Below, one piece after another: positions 1-9,360 of a stretch of 64,000 bases of DNA. The stretch spans positions 53,495-117,494 of the forward strand of contig NZ_JBHUMO010000013.1 in the NCBI RefSeq assembly GCF_042685105.1, given 5' to 3'. This DNA comes from Enterococcus_G camelliae (GTDB lineage: Bacteria; Bacillota; Bacilli; Lactobacillales; Enterococcaceae). Every line of letters starts with the position of its first letter. The first letter of the stretch is position 1. A program made the translations under genes and the position numbers. Under the pieces are notes generated by a model. The model was not told the DNA's origin and did not search any database. It saw only the letters and a list, made by a program, of their open reading frames with translations.

Positions 1-150
1 AATCAATACTGGGATGAATAAAGTGGAGAAAAAAGTACCCACTGGTTGAAAAAGAAAGCCAATCTTACTGAGTACAAAAATAAGAGTCGCTCCAATTAAA
101 ATTTCAATTGACCAAAATAGTAAATGCTGTCTTTTTTTTGAATTTATCAA
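1..150 (-). CDS. AI-2E family transporter, N-terminal part only
   Basis: This is the first 50 codons of a gene that continues past the left edge. I read it as starting at TTG (150-148) behind a strong GAGGAGG ribosome binding site at about 156-166. The visible protein begins with a short polar segment (INSKKRQH), then a hydrophobic helix, and then a stretch containing VGTFFSTLFIPVLI. That stretch resembles the N-terminus of the AI-2E/PerM/YueF family of eight-helix membrane permeases. Members export or exchange small molecules and often have no proven substrate. The family call rests on a short piece, so confidence is moderate. Confidence 0.6.
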   Translation of the reverse strand, partial: MINSKKRQHLLFWSIEILIGATLIFVLSKIGFLFQPVGTFFSTLFIPVLI

Positions 151-234
151 CGTATATCCTCCTCTTTTATAGGCTCTATTATATGATATTTTGACATAAA
201 AGAAAATTTTATCGAAATTTTTTCTGCACCGTTC

Positions 235-263
235 TTCATAAATATGGCAAAAACAATTATACT
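235..263 (+). promoter_or_regulatory. Probable sigma-A promoter of the GNAT gene
   Basis: A -35 like TTCATA (235-240), a 17-base spacer and a -10 TATACT (258-263) lie about 30 bases upstream of the start codon, followed by the ribosome binding site GAGGTGG. Confidence 0.5.
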
Positions 264-295
264 ACTCTTATATTAACAAATATGAGGTGGTCTAA

Positions 296-751
296 ATGAT
301 TATTCGCCAAACCAGAGACACGCTTAGCCCTATCTATTTTGATGCGTTAACAATTAGAAAAGAAGTCTTTGTGGATGAACAAAAGGTACCAGTTTCTTTA
401 GAAATTGATCAAGAGGAAGCAAACGCCATCCATTTTGTCCTTTACCGAGAAGATGATCCAATCGCTACGGCTCGAATTCTTAGTAAAACACCAAAATTAG
501 CTAAACTTCAACGTATGGCGGTTCGAAAAACAGCTAGAGGTGCTGGAAATGGTGCTTTTTTAATACGGGCAGTTGAAAAGGTCTGTCAAGAAATGTCCTT
601 CGAAACAATCCAGTTGGGTGCTCAACTCTCAGCTGAAGGCTTTTATCAAACACTCGGTTACACTAGTTATGGCGAACAATTTCTTGATGCAGGCATTCAA
701 CATATTTCTATGCAAAAACACATTGCGCCTTTAGAACGAAAAAAAGACTGA
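296..751 (+). CDS. GNAT family N-acetyltransferase
   Basis: A 151-residue single-domain GNAT protein, resembling the ElaA/YjcF group. The N-terminal block RKEVFVDEQKVP is typical of that group. The acetyl-CoA pyrophosphate loop is seen as RGAGNG at about residues 81-86, preceded by the beta-4 strand LQRMAV. The C-terminal GFYQTLGY-like segment is present as EGFYQTLGYTSYG. The start is set by GAGGTGG seven bases upstream. It is monocistronic, with its own promoter and a shared terminator downstream. The substrate cannot be told from sequence. Confidence 0.85.
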   Translation: MIIRQTRDTLSPIYFDALTIRKEVFVDEQKVPVSLEIDQEEANAIHFVLYREDDPIATARILSKTPKLAKLQRMAVRKTARGAGNGAFLIRAVEKVCQEMSFETIQLGAQLSAEGFYQTLGYTSYGEQFLDAGIQHISMQKHIAPLERKKD

Positions 752-779
752 AGAATTTTTCTCATCTTCAGTCTTTTTC
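741..779. terminator. Bidirectional intrinsic terminator
   Basis: A 14-base inverted repeat (741-754 with 765-778) has an A-run on its left and a T-run on its right. It lies between the convergent GNAT and Ntdp genes and can serve both. Confidence 0.85.
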
Positions 780-793
780 CATCATAAAGACAC

Positions 794-1327
794 TCATCTC
801 TGTGACAATTGCTTATAGCGATTATACCAGATATCAACATACCCTTCGGAAAAAGGCCCTTCCTCATTGTTAATCCAATCAACTAAAATTTTGACATTTT
901 CTTTCAAAATGAAGTCGATATCACGAGGATAGTGCATCATTTTCTTATGTAACTCGTATTCATCGACGTCAAGTAGTCGTTTTTCACCATCAGGAAATAC
1001 TTTTATATCCAAATCATAATCAATATACTTCAGTGCTTCTTCATCCAAAAGATAAGGTGAAGCAAGATTGCAATAATAGGAAACGCCTTTTTCACGAATC
1101 ATTGCAATCACATTGAACCAATATTTCTTATGAAAGTACACAATGGCTGGTTCACGTGTAACCCAACGCCTACCATCTGATTCCGTGACCAATGTATGAT
1201 CATTTAATCCAATCATTGAATATTCGCTAGTCTTCAATACCATGGTATCTCGCCACGTCCGGTGCAAATTGCCATCGTGTTTGTAGCTTTGTATGCTGAC
1301 AAACTCTCCTTCTTTCGGAACTCGCAT
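794..1327 (-). CDS. Nucleoside tri-/diphosphate phosphatase, DUF402 (UPF0374)
   Basis: A 177-residue protein with the full layout of the DUF402/UPF0374 family. Characterised Gram-positive members (Ntdp) hydrolyse nucleoside tri- and diphosphates with a divalent metal. The N-terminus MRVPKEGEFVSIQSYKHDG is family-typical. The central DYDLDIKVFPDG block (about 104-115) carries the clustered acidic metal-binding residues, followed by DVDEYELHKKMM. The length matches the family. It lies just downstream of mutY on the same strand with a 100-base AT-rich gap, and ends at the shared terminator. Confidence 0.8.
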   Translation of the reverse strand: MRVPKEGEFVSIQSYKHDGNLHRTWRDTMVLKTSEYSMIGLNDHTLVTESDGRRWVTREPAIVYFHKKYWFNVIAMIREKGVSYYCNLASPYLLDEEALKYIDYDLDIKVFPDGEKRLLDVDEYELHKKMMHYPRDIDFILKENVKILVDWINNEEGPFSEGYVDIWYNRYKQLSQR

Positions 1328-1427
1328 AGCAACCCTTCCCTCAGCGAAACATCAACGCAATAGTTTGGTGAAATTCACCAATATCATTATTATTATAACA
1401 ATAAAAAATTTTTTTGCCTAGCACTAT

Positions 1428-2588
1428 TCATGATTGTTGCCGATTTTTATTCAATTCTTCAACAAGTTTTTGTTGTGGTTTGGGAAAGACATAATTTGGG
1501 AAATCTGCCATTTTCACCCAGTTCGCATCGAGCAGTTCATCCGTCCCAACTTGCCGACCATAAAACAAAAGTACATGCCATTTTAAATGACTGAAAACAT
1601 GCGTAATTTCTCCTAAATGGCGTGTTTGCCAAACAATGTTCCCTTTAAAATAGTCCGCTACTTCAATGGTATCCTCTTCCGCAACCAAACCTAAATCTAA
1701 TTGTTGCTCTTTTTCTTTTTTGCTCCAGGTAGCTGTTAAATGGCGATACTCACTTTCATTCACCTCTTGCATTGGAAATAACCACATATTCGCTAGCAAT
1801 CCATTTTCAGGCCGTTTAACAATCGCAAATTCTTTCTGAGAATTCTCGATTGCCGCGGCTATATAATATTGATTTTTGGGTTTCTGCTTTTTTGATTTCA
1901 CAGGAAATTGATTCGTTTGCTTTGTTTCATATGCGTAACAAACCTGCTTGATTGGGCAACGTTCACATTCAGGAGATGTGGGTGTACAAATACTCGAACC
2001 CAAGTCCATAAACGCTTGATTCATCTCTCCAGGTTCTTCAGCTGACAAGATTTGCCGTAAGTAGGAATCAAAAACCTTCCGCGTACTTGCTTTGGCTATG
2101 TCATCAGAGAGGCCAAATAAACGGCTGGTTACGCGCATCACATTGCCATCAATCGCTGGTTCAGGTAATCCAAATGCGATACTGGCAATTGCGCCTGTTG
2201 TATACGGTCCAATTCCTTTTAAACTAGCAATTTCTTCAACCTTTTGCGGAAACTCCCCTCCGAATGTAGCGACAATTTGTTTCGCTGCCAGTTGCAAATT
2301 TCTAGCACGCGAATAGTAACCTAGCCCTTCCCAAATCTTCAATAATTTATCTTCAGGTGCATTGGCTAAATCGTCAATGGTTGGAAATTCTGCCATAAAA
2401 CGATAATAATAACCGATAACAGTCTCGACCCTCGTTTGTTGAAGCATAATTTCCGATACCCAAATAGCATACGGATCTCGGTACTCTCGCCAAGGTAATT
2501 GTCTTTTTTCCCGGTGATACCAAATCAAAAAAGCTTGTTGAAAAGCCAGTATTTTTCTTTCTGACCAATTAAATTTCTTCTGTGTCAT
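1428..2588 (-). CDS. mutY: A/G-specific adenine glycosylase MutY
   Basis: A 386-residue base-excision repair enzyme that removes adenine mispaired with 8-oxoguanine. The HhH-GPD core contains the catalytic glutamate in LQQTRVE (E55), the helix-hairpin-helix LKGIGPYT (123-130) and the catalytic aspartate in IDGNVMR (D147). The iron-sulphur loop cysteines are C201, C208, C211 and C217 in the usual C-X6-C-X2-C-X5-C spacing. The C-terminal part (about 235-380) is the NUDIX-like 8-oxoG recognition domain. The start overlaps the end of recX by 20 bases, so the two are probably co-transcribed. Confidence 0.96.
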   Translation of the reverse strand: MTQKKFNWSERKILAFQQAFLIWYHREKRQLPWREYRDPYAIWVSEIMLQQTRVETVIGYYYRFMAEFPTIDDLANAPEDKLLKIWEGLGYYSRARNLQLAAKQIVATFGGEFPQKVEEIASLKGIGPYTTGAIASIAFGLPEPAIDGNVMRVTSRLFGLSDDIAKASTRKVFDSYLRQILSAEEPGEMNQAFMDLGSSICTPTSPECERCPIKQVCYAYETKQTNQFPVKSKKQKPKNQYYIAAAIENSQKEFAIVKRPENGLLANMWLFPMQEVNESEYRHLTATWSKKEKEQQLDLGLVAEEDTIEVADYFKGNIVWQTRHLGEITHVFSHLKWHVLLFYGRQVGTDELLDANWVKMADFPNYVFPKPQQKLVEELNKNRQQS

Positions 2589-3372
2589 CGATACATTCCT
2601 TATCTATAAACTCTTGAATCGCATCACTTGCAAATCCCTTTGAATAGAGTGCTTGTTTTACTTTTTGTTTTCTCTTCGTGAATGGTAACCGACTATTTCT
2701 GTTCCAAACAAGCATGCCAGCCTTCTCTAGCGCGTTTTTTTCTTCTTGTTCATCGGCTTCAATTGCTAATTGTTCCATAACCTGTTCAATAATTGAGGAT
2801 TGATAGCCTTTTTGAAGTAAACCTAACCTAATTTTTTGCAAACGCTCACGATGGCTCTTATGGTGAATTTTTTTATTCAACTTTATTGCTGTCTTCAAAG
2901 CCAATTCTCTTTCACTTTGTTCATCAAATAAGTGCAATGCTTTTTGGATTATCTCGTCATTGATTCCCTTTTGTTTTAACTTTTGCTGGATTTGCTTTGG
3001 CCCTTTATCGGACAAAGAAACTTGCGTACGAATATAACTTTCAGCATAAAAAGCGTCATCAATCACTCGTAAATCGGCTAATCTTTGGATAATTTTTTTT
3101 TGCTGCTCACGATTAAACCCCTTTTCTTGCAAAAAGTGGTTCACCTCTTGCACCGTTCGCAATTGATAACTAATATAAGCTAGCGCAAGTTGCAGCCCGC
3201 GATCATAGCTTGCTTTATGCCGTAATCTTTCCCATTCAGCTTGATCCAATTCATTTCCCTTTATTAATCGAAATTCAATCAATAAATCTTCGGAAACATC
3301 TAGGAACATTTGATTATCAAATTCAATGGTGTATGTCTCTTTCTTTTGTTTCTTCACTTTTGTCACTTTCAT
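2569..3372 (-). CDS. recX: RecX-family regulator of RecA
   Basis: A protein of 267 residues when started at the ATG at 3372, which follows GGAG nine bases upstream. A longer in-frame start at 3423 has no good ribosome binding site. It consists almost wholly of the three-helix RecX repeats, for example KGPKQIQQKLKQKGI, YQSSIIEQVMEQL and RKQKVKQALYSKGF. RecX proteins bind RecA filaments and modulate recombination. Length agrees with Bacillales/Lactobacillales RecX. It overlaps mutY, and rlmD is divergent upstream. Confidence 0.9.
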   Translation of the reverse strand: MKVTKVKKQKKETYTIEFDNQMFLDVSEDLLIEFRLIKGNELDQAEWERLRHKASYDRGLQLALAYISYQLRTVQEVNHFLQEKGFNREQQKKIIQRLADLRVIDDAFYAESYIRTQVSLSDKGPKQIQQKLKQKGINDEIIQKALHLFDEQSERELALKTAIKLNKKIHHKSHRERLQKIRLGLLQKGYQSSIIEQVMEQLAIEADEQEEKNALEKAGMLVWNRNSRLPFTKRKQKVKQALYSKGFASDAIQEFIDKECIDDTEEI

Positions 3373-3465
3373 GCACCCAACTCCAATCCTTTTCAGTTTA
3401 CCATATTTTTTTAGCCTAGGCATGTGTGTTACAATTAGTGGAATACATTCGCAAAGGAGTCAGCC

Positions 3466-4842
3466 ATGATACAAGCAGGCATAAAAAAAGGGCAAACCAT
3501 TCAACTAAAAATTAAGCGTTTAGGAATCAACGGGGAGGGAATTGGTTACTTTCGGAAACAAATATGCTTTATTCCAAATGCACTACCCGGGGAAGAAATT
3601 GTCGCACAAGTCACCAATGTTTCTCAAACATTTGCCGAAGGAATCGTCACAAAAATTATTAAAAAAAGTCCTAATCGCATCACTCCGCCTTGTCAGGTTT
3701 ATGAAGCATGTGGTGGCTGTCAGCTTCAGCACCTTACTTATGAAAAACAATTGCAATTTAAACGAGATTTAGTAAAACAGGCACTACATAAATTTAAACC
3801 GGCTGGTTACGTTGATTATGACTTGCGGCCGACAATTGGTATGGACACACCTTGGCATTATCGAAACAAAGCGCAATTTCAACTACGATACTCTGAGAAA
3901 CATCATCGCATTGAAGCAGGCCTCTATCGGCCAAACAGCCATGAGTTGGTTCCTATTGACAACTGCCTTGTCCAAGAGCCACAAACGCAAAAAGTATTGA
4001 ATACCACCGTTCAGTTATTAAACAAATACCAAGTACCTATCTACGATGAAAAGAAAAACAGTGGCATTTTTCGAACACTCATGGTTCGTATAGGTATAAA
4101 AACCAACGAAGTTCAATTGGTTTTTATCACCAACTCAACTAAATTTCCAGCGAAACAGGCATTAATTAGGGAATTGACCACTCGTCTTCCAAATGTTGTA
4201 TCGATTATGCAAAATATCCAGAACAAAAAAACATCGCTCGTTATGGGTGATACAACCGTCAACCTATGGGGAAAAGATGCCATTGAGGAACAAATAAATG
4301 AAGTCCACTTTGATTTATCCGCTCGTGCTTTTTTTCAATTAAATCCTATTCAGACAAGTATCCTCTATCAAGAAACCATTCGTGCAATGGATTATGATTC
4401 CTCTCATAAAATCATTGATGCGTATTGTGGCGTAGGAACAATCGGCTTAAGTGTAGCTTCCCATGTTCAAAGTGTGCGTGGAATGGATACCATTCCCCAA
4501 GCAATTGAAGATGCACATAAAAATGCTCAGCGCAAAGGCCTAAGCAATACCTATTATGAGGCTGGCACCGCTGAGTCCCTCATTCCTAAATGGATTAATG
4601 AAGGGTATCAAGCTGATTGCATCGTTGTCGATCCACCACGAACAGGACTAGACACCAAGTTGTTGCAGACCTTGTTGAAACATCCAAGCAAACGGTTAGT
4701 CTATGTTTCATGCAATGTCTCAACTTTGGCTCGTGACCTAGTTCAACTCTCAAAAGCATATCATATTGACTATTTGCAATCTGTTGATATGTTTCCTCAA
4801 ACAGCACGCTGCGAAGTTGTCACAAAACTATCAAAAAAATAA
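3466..4842 (+). CDS. rlmD: 23S rRNA (uracil-5-)-methyltransferase, RlmD/RlmCD type
   Basis: A 458-residue SAM-dependent methyltransferase of the TrmA/RlmD family that makes 5-methyluridine in 23S rRNA. Single Gram-positive enzymes of this group often modify both U747 and U1939. A TRAM RNA-binding domain occupies about residues 5-65. Cysteines C76, C82 and C85, plus a later one, fit the iron-sulphur site. The SAM loop is DAYCGVGTIGL and the catalytic block is YVSCNVSTLARD. The ribosome binding site AAAGGAG precedes the ATG. Many Gram-positive genomes carry several paralogues, so the exact target uridine is inferred. Confidence 0.88.
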   Translation: MIQAGIKKGQTIQLKIKRLGINGEGIGYFRKQICFIPNALPGEEIVAQVTNVSQTFAEGIVTKIIKKSPNRITPPCQVYEACGGCQLQHLTYEKQLQFKRDLVKQALHKFKPAGYVDYDLRPTIGMDTPWHYRNKAQFQLRYSEKHHRIEAGLYRPNSHELVPIDNCLVQEPQTQKVLNTTVQLLNKYQVPIYDEKKNSGIFRTLMVRIGIKTNEVQLVFITNSTKFPAKQALIRELTTRLPNVVSIMQNIQNKKTSLVMGDTTVNLWGKDAIEEQINEVHFDLSARAFFQLNPIQTSILYQETIRAMDYDSSHKIIDAYCGVGTIGLSVASHVQSVRGMDTIPQAIEDAHKNAQRKGLSNTYYEAGTAESLIPKWINEGYQADCIVVDPPRTGLDTKLLQTLLKHPSKRLVYVSCNVSTLARDLVQLSKAYHIDYLQSVDMFPQTARCEVVTKLSKK

Positions 4843-4846
4843 TTGG

Positions 4847-4903
4847 AAAAACGATTCGCTCTCCTTCGACTAAACGTCGAAAGTAAGGGAATCGTTTCTT
4901 TTT
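4847..4903. terminator. Bidirectional intrinsic terminator between rlmD and polC
   Basis: Outer arms AAACGATTC (about 4849-4857) and GAATCGTTT (4889-4897) enclose an inner TTCGAC/GTCGAA hairpin. A T-run follows on the plus strand and another on the minus strand, so it can end both convergent genes. Confidence 0.85.
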
Positions 4904-7900
4904 ACAGCATATCAAAAAGACTCAATTGATTTTCATCAGGTAAATCCTTTAAGACACCATTATCTGTCATATATTCAATCAAAGTTTTTGAAACTTTTCC
5001 TCGATTCGCCAAATCTTCTTTTGACAAGAATGGTCCATCTTTCCGTGCCTCAACGATTTGCTTGGCCACACTTAACCCCAAACTAGGAACGGCTCGAAAC
5101 GGAGCAATCAAGGTATCTCCATCAATGACAAAGTTTTCAGCATCTGATTTGTATAAATCAATCATCCCAAACTTATACCCTCGTTCTAACATTTCGTTAC
5201 AAAGCTCTAGAACAGTTAACAGATTCTTTTCTTTAGTTGATGCATCCATCCCCTTATCGTTGATTTCTTTCATCAAGTTTTTAACAGCTTCTTTTCCTTT
5301 GCTCATGGCAACCAAGTCAAAGTCGGCTGCTCGAACTGAAAAATAGGCACAATAATACAAAATTGGAAAATAGACTTTGAAGTATGCAACGCGTAAAGCC
5401 ATTAGGACATATGCTGCAGCATGCGCTTTTGGAAACATATATTTAATTTTTAAACAGGAATCTATATACCACTCGGGAACATTTTGATTACGCATTTCCT
5501 CTTGCCAATCATCAGGTATTCCTTTTCCTTTGCGGACACTTTCCATGATTTTAAACGCTAAGCCATCATCTAGCCCAGCATGAATCAGGTAAACCATGAT
5601 ATCATCCCGACAACCAATTACGTTTGCTAAATTCGCTTCTCCCCGCCGAATGAGTTCTTCTGCATTGCCAAGCCAGACATCGGTTCCATGCGATAACCCA
5701 GAAATTTGCAGCAATTCCGCAAATGTTGACGGATGCGTCTGTTCCAACATTCCGCGTACAAAACGTGTACCAAACTCAGGAATCCCCAACGTCCCCGTCT
5801 TTGAATAAATTGCTTCTTCTGTGACACCCAATACGTCGGTTCCTTCAAAAATTTTCATCACTTCGGGATCATCTGTCGGAATTGTTTTTGGATCAATTCC
5901 AGATAAATCCTGTAACATACGAATCACTGTTGGATCATCATGACCTAGAATATCAAGTTTCAAGATATTGTCATGAATCGAGTGAAAGTCAAAATGTGTC
6001 GTCTTCCATTCAGAGAGTACATCATCTGCCGGATACTGAATTGGTGTAAAATCATAGACGTCCATATAATCAGGAATAACAATAATTCCGCCTGGGTGCT
6101 GACCAGTTGTACGTTTCACTCCAGTTGCTCCCTTGGCCAAACGATCAATTTCCGCTCCACGAAAATGAAGATTATGATCGCGTTCATACCCTTTAACAAA
6201 ACCATATGCCGTTTTATCTGCAACAGTACCAATTGTTCCCGCCCGATAGACGTATTCTTCTCCAAATAGGACTTTTGTATAATTATGTGCTTCAGGTTGG
6301 TATTCCCCTGAAAAGTTCAAATCAATATCAGGAACTTTATCCCCATGGAAACCAAGGAATGTTTCAAACGGGATATCATGGCCGTCTTTCTTTAATCTGG
6401 TGCCACATTTAGGACAGTTTTTTTCGGGCATATCAAATCCTGAACCAAATGAGCCATCCTCATAAAATTCAGAATACTGACAATTTGGACAATAATAATG
6501 AGGCGCTAGCGGGTTAACCTCCGTGATTCCTGTCATTGTTGCAACAAAACTTGAACCAACAGACCCCCTAGAACCAACTAAATAGCCATCCGCATTACTT
6601 TTATGAACGAGTTTTTGAGCAATTAGGTAAATAACTGAAAACCCATTGCCAATGATTGAGTGCAATTCTTTTTCAAGACGTTTTTGGACAATATCTGGCA
6701 AAGGGTCTCCATATAATTCTTTTGCACGTTGATAACTTAATTGGGTAATTTCTTCTTCAGAACCAGGAATTTTTGGTGTATATAACTTATCTTTGACCGG
6801 CACAACCGTTTCACACGTTTCAACTAATGCATTGGGGTTGATGACTACTACCTCTTTAGCTTTTTGCTCTCCCAAAAAAGCAAACTCGCTTATCATCTCA
6901 TCAGTCGTTCGAAAATGAACTTTAGGTAAACTATGTCGATTCAAAGGATTCGCCCCACCCATTGAATTGATTAGTATTTTGCGGTAAATACTATCCTCTT
7001 CATTTAAATAATGAACGTTTCCCGTTGCGATGACTGGTTTATTCAATTCATCGCCTATTTTAATTAAATTAGCGATGATTTCTTCTAAGTCTGCTTCATT
7101 TTTAATGAGTTCTTGCTCAATTAAAGGAGCATAGACTGGTTTAGGCATAATTTCAATATAATCATAAAAACCAGCAAGTTTTTTGGCTGCTTCTACCCCT
7201 TTTTGCATCATTGCAACAAAAACTTCTCCCTTATCACAGCCAGAACCAACAATTAGTCCTTCTCGAAGTTTGACTAGCTCTGAACGAGGAATTCTGGGAA
7301 CTTTATCATGAAAATAAGTTACATTGGACATAGAAATTAGTTTAAATAAATTTTTTAATCCTTTTTGTGTTTGCACTAAAATCGTTGCATGAAAGGGTCT
7401 GGCGGCTTTATAGCTGTTTTCCCCGCCAACGTGGCGATTCAGATCTTCGTGAAGAAACATCTCATGGTGTTCCATAGCTTCTTTCACAAAAATCCACGCT
7501 AAGTGGCCCGTAGCTTCAGCATCATAGATGGCACGATGGTGTTGTTCCAAATTCACACCAAATTTTTTCGATAGTACTCCCAAACCAAATCGTTTGAATT
7601 CTGGATATAGGTATCTGGCCAACTCCAGTGTATCAATAACTGGATTTGTTGCCTCTGGAATACCATATTTACGATAGCTAGTATTTAAAAATCCCATATC
7701 AAAAGAAGCATTATGTGCAACCAGAATAGCCCCTTCGGAAAATGCTCGAAATAAACGCAAGACCTCTTCTTCAGATTTTGATCCTCGGACCATTTCATCA
7801 GTAATCCCTGTCAAATTAATGGTCGTATTGGATAGCGGATGTCCTGGATCAATAAATTCATCGAATGAAGCTTCAACGTTTCCCTTGTGCATTTTGACAG

Positions 7901-9239
7901 CTGCTAATTCAATAATAGTGTTGTAAACAGCGGACAAGCCTGTTGTTTCCACATCAAAAACAACATACGTGGCATCAGCTAAGGAGGTGGCCTGCGGATT
8001 ATAAGCCACTTGTACACCGTCATCAACAATGTTGGCCTCAACGCCGTAAATCATTTTGATACCCGCCTTTTTCGCTGACTGATAGGCATCTGGAAATGAT
8101 TGAGCCCCTCCATGATCGGTAACTGCAATCGCCTTATGTCCCCACTTCGCTGCTTGAGAAACAAAATCACCAATCTTATTTGTGGCATCCATTTGACTCA
8201 TATTCGTATGCAAATGCAATTCAACCCGTTTTTCGCCCTCAGGTGCTCGATCGATTCGTTCTTGATGAGTAACCTCTGCTATGTCTTGTGCATTCATCAC
8301 TAAATCACGCATAAACGTGTCTTCTTGGATACTTCCTCGGACTTTTAACCATTTACCCGTTTGAATTGCATCGAAAATTTGTTCATCTTTTTCCCCACTA
8401 GAGAATTTTTTTACGATAAATGACGATGTGTAGTCAGTAATTTTTAAAATTAAAATTTTTCGTTTTGAGCGAAGTTCCCGCACTTCGGTGTCAAAAACGT
8501 ACCCTTCAATCGTAATTCTACGTTCCTCTTCAAGGATGTTGCCCATCGGCGTAATTGGCTCATCTTTTGGAATATTTCTCCCCATCGCAATTGGTCCACT
8601 AAAAGCAGCCGCACCATTGTCTACTGACTTTGCTTTTTGTTCATGCAGTGCAACTGCCTCAGCTGCTTGCTTCATGAATAACTCTTGTTGATTTTTCTTT
8701 CTTTCTTCGTGTTCTTCCAAATTTTGCAAGGCTTGCGTTTGATCAAATTCAGCGGAAAAACGTAATTTTGGAAAACCAACGTCATGAAGTAACGTGCTGA
8801 GTTCTGGAAAATAGTGTTGTGTTAACATCGATATCGCAGATTGATTCGCTATTTTCACAATTACCTTACCATTGACAATTGTGGGGATACAATCCTTCAC
8901 AAGTTGCTGAATAAATGGCGTTGCAAATGGTTGTGACTCATTAAAAAATTCCCAATAATCCATTAGGAAAGCTTGCGTGTAGTCTTGATTCAAAGTTTCA
9001 ATATGTACTTCAATCGATGCAATCTGTTTAAAAGACAATTCAAGATGTTGAAGAAATACTTGATAGAGATCAATCGGTAAAATTTCCTCGAATAATAGAT
9101 GAAATGTCCATTTTCTTGACTCCGTATGTACGAAAACTTGTTTTAACTGTCCATTTTGAATTAATGGATGTTGTTTGATCATTTCTGGTAACTTCATTTG
9201 TTCCAGAAGAATCTCGTATTTTTCTTTTTGATCCTTCAA
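4902..9239 (-). CDS. polC: DNA polymerase III alpha subunit, PolC type
   Basis: A 1445-residue Gram-positive replicative polymerase with built-in proofreading. In order: an N-terminal domain (about 1-230), an OB fold (about 235-335), a PHP domain opening with VELHLHTNMS (about 338) and interrupted by a DEDDh exonuclease that starts VFDVETTGL (about 428). Then come the second PHP half, a zinc-binding segment with CPNC and CPKCG (about 905-935), and the palm/fingers and C-terminal HhH region. The start is TTG at 9239 behind AAGGAGG nine bases away. Full length with no damage seen. Its gene follows proS, as in many Firmicutes, with a terminator between them. Confidence 0.97.
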   Translation of the reverse strand: MKDQKEKYEILLEQMKLPEMIKQHPLIQNGQLKQVFVHTESRKWTFHLLFEEILPIDLYQVFLQHLELSFKQIASIEVHIETLNQDYTQAFLMDYWEFFNESQPFATPFIQQLVKDCIPTIVNGKVIVKIANQSAISMLTQHYFPELSTLLHDVGFPKLRFSAEFDQTQALQNLEEHEERKKNQQELFMKQAAEAVALHEQKAKSVDNGAAAFSGPIAMGRNIPKDEPITPMGNILEEERRITIEGYVFDTEVRELRSKRKILILKITDYTSSFIVKKFSSGEKDEQIFDAIQTGKWLKVRGSIQEDTFMRDLVMNAQDIAEVTHQERIDRAPEGEKRVELHLHTNMSQMDATNKIGDFVSQAAKWGHKAIAVTDHGGAQSFPDAYQSAKKAGIKMIYGVEANIVDDGVQVAYNPQATSLADATYVVFDVETTGLSAVYNTIIELAAVKMHKGNVEASFDEFIDPGHPLSNTTINLTGITDEMVRGSKSEEEVLRLFRAFSEGAILVAHNASFDMGFLNTSYRKYGIPEATNPVIDTLELARYLYPEFKRFGLGVLSKKFGVNLEQHHRAIYDAEATGHLAWIFVKEAMEHHEMFLHEDLNRHVGGENSYKAARPFHATILVQTQKGLKNLFKLISMSNVTYFHDKVPRIPRSELVKLREGLIVGSGCDKGEVFVAMMQKGVEAAKKLAGFYDYIEIMPKPVYAPLIEQELIKNEADLEEIIANLIKIGDELNKPVIATGNVHYLNEEDSIYRKILINSMGGANPLNRHSLPKVHFRTTDEMISEFAFLGEQKAKEVVVINPNALVETCETVVPVKDKLYTPKIPGSEEEITQLSYQRAKELYGDPLPDIVQKRLEKELHSIIGNGFSVIYLIAQKLVHKSNADGYLVGSRGSVGSSFVATMTGITEVNPLAPHYYCPNCQYSEFYEDGSFGSGFDMPEKNCPKCGTRLKKDGHDIPFETFLGFHGDKVPDIDLNFSGEYQPEAHNYTKVLFGEEYVYRAGTIGTVADKTAYGFVKGYERDHNLHFRGAEIDRLAKGATGVKRTTGQHPGGIIVIPDYMDVYDFTPIQYPADDVLSEWKTTHFDFHSIHDNILKLDILGHDDPTVIRMLQDLSGIDPKTIPTDDPEVMKIFEGTDVLGVTEEAIYSKTGTLGIPEFGTRFVRGMLEQTHPSTFAELLQISGLSHGTDVWLGNAEELIRRGEANLANVIGCRDDIMVYLIHAGLDDGLAFKIMESVRKGKGIPDDWQEEMRNQNVPEWYIDSCLKIKYMFPKAHAAAYVLMALRVAYFKVYFPILYYCAYFSVRAADFDLVAMSKGKEAVKNLMKEINDKGMDASTKEKNLLTVLELCNEMLERGYKFGMIDLYKSDAENFVIDGDTLIAPFRAVPSLGLSVAKQIVEARKDGPFLSKEDLANRGKVSKTLIEYMTDNGVLKDLPDENQLSLFDML

Positions 9240-9317
9240 AAAGTATTCCTCCTTGCTTTTCCAATCAAAAACTCTTTCTAAACTATACCATTTTTTGGGC
9301 TGGATGGTTCATTTGAC

Positions 9318-9352
9318 GAAAAAAAGTTACCGAATATGTTTGACATATTCGA
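9318..9352 (-). terminator. Intrinsic terminator after proS
   Basis: The stem CGAATATG/CATATTCG (9331-9338 with 9344-9351) is followed on the minus strand by a short AC interruption and a run of seven T. It separates proS from polC. Confidence 0.8.
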
Positions 9353-9360
9353 CAACTCTT

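Noticed and set aside
5973..6412. Open frames on the plus strand inside polC
   Set aside because: They lie opposite strongly conserved PolC coding sequence and have no ribosome binding sites or family resemblance.
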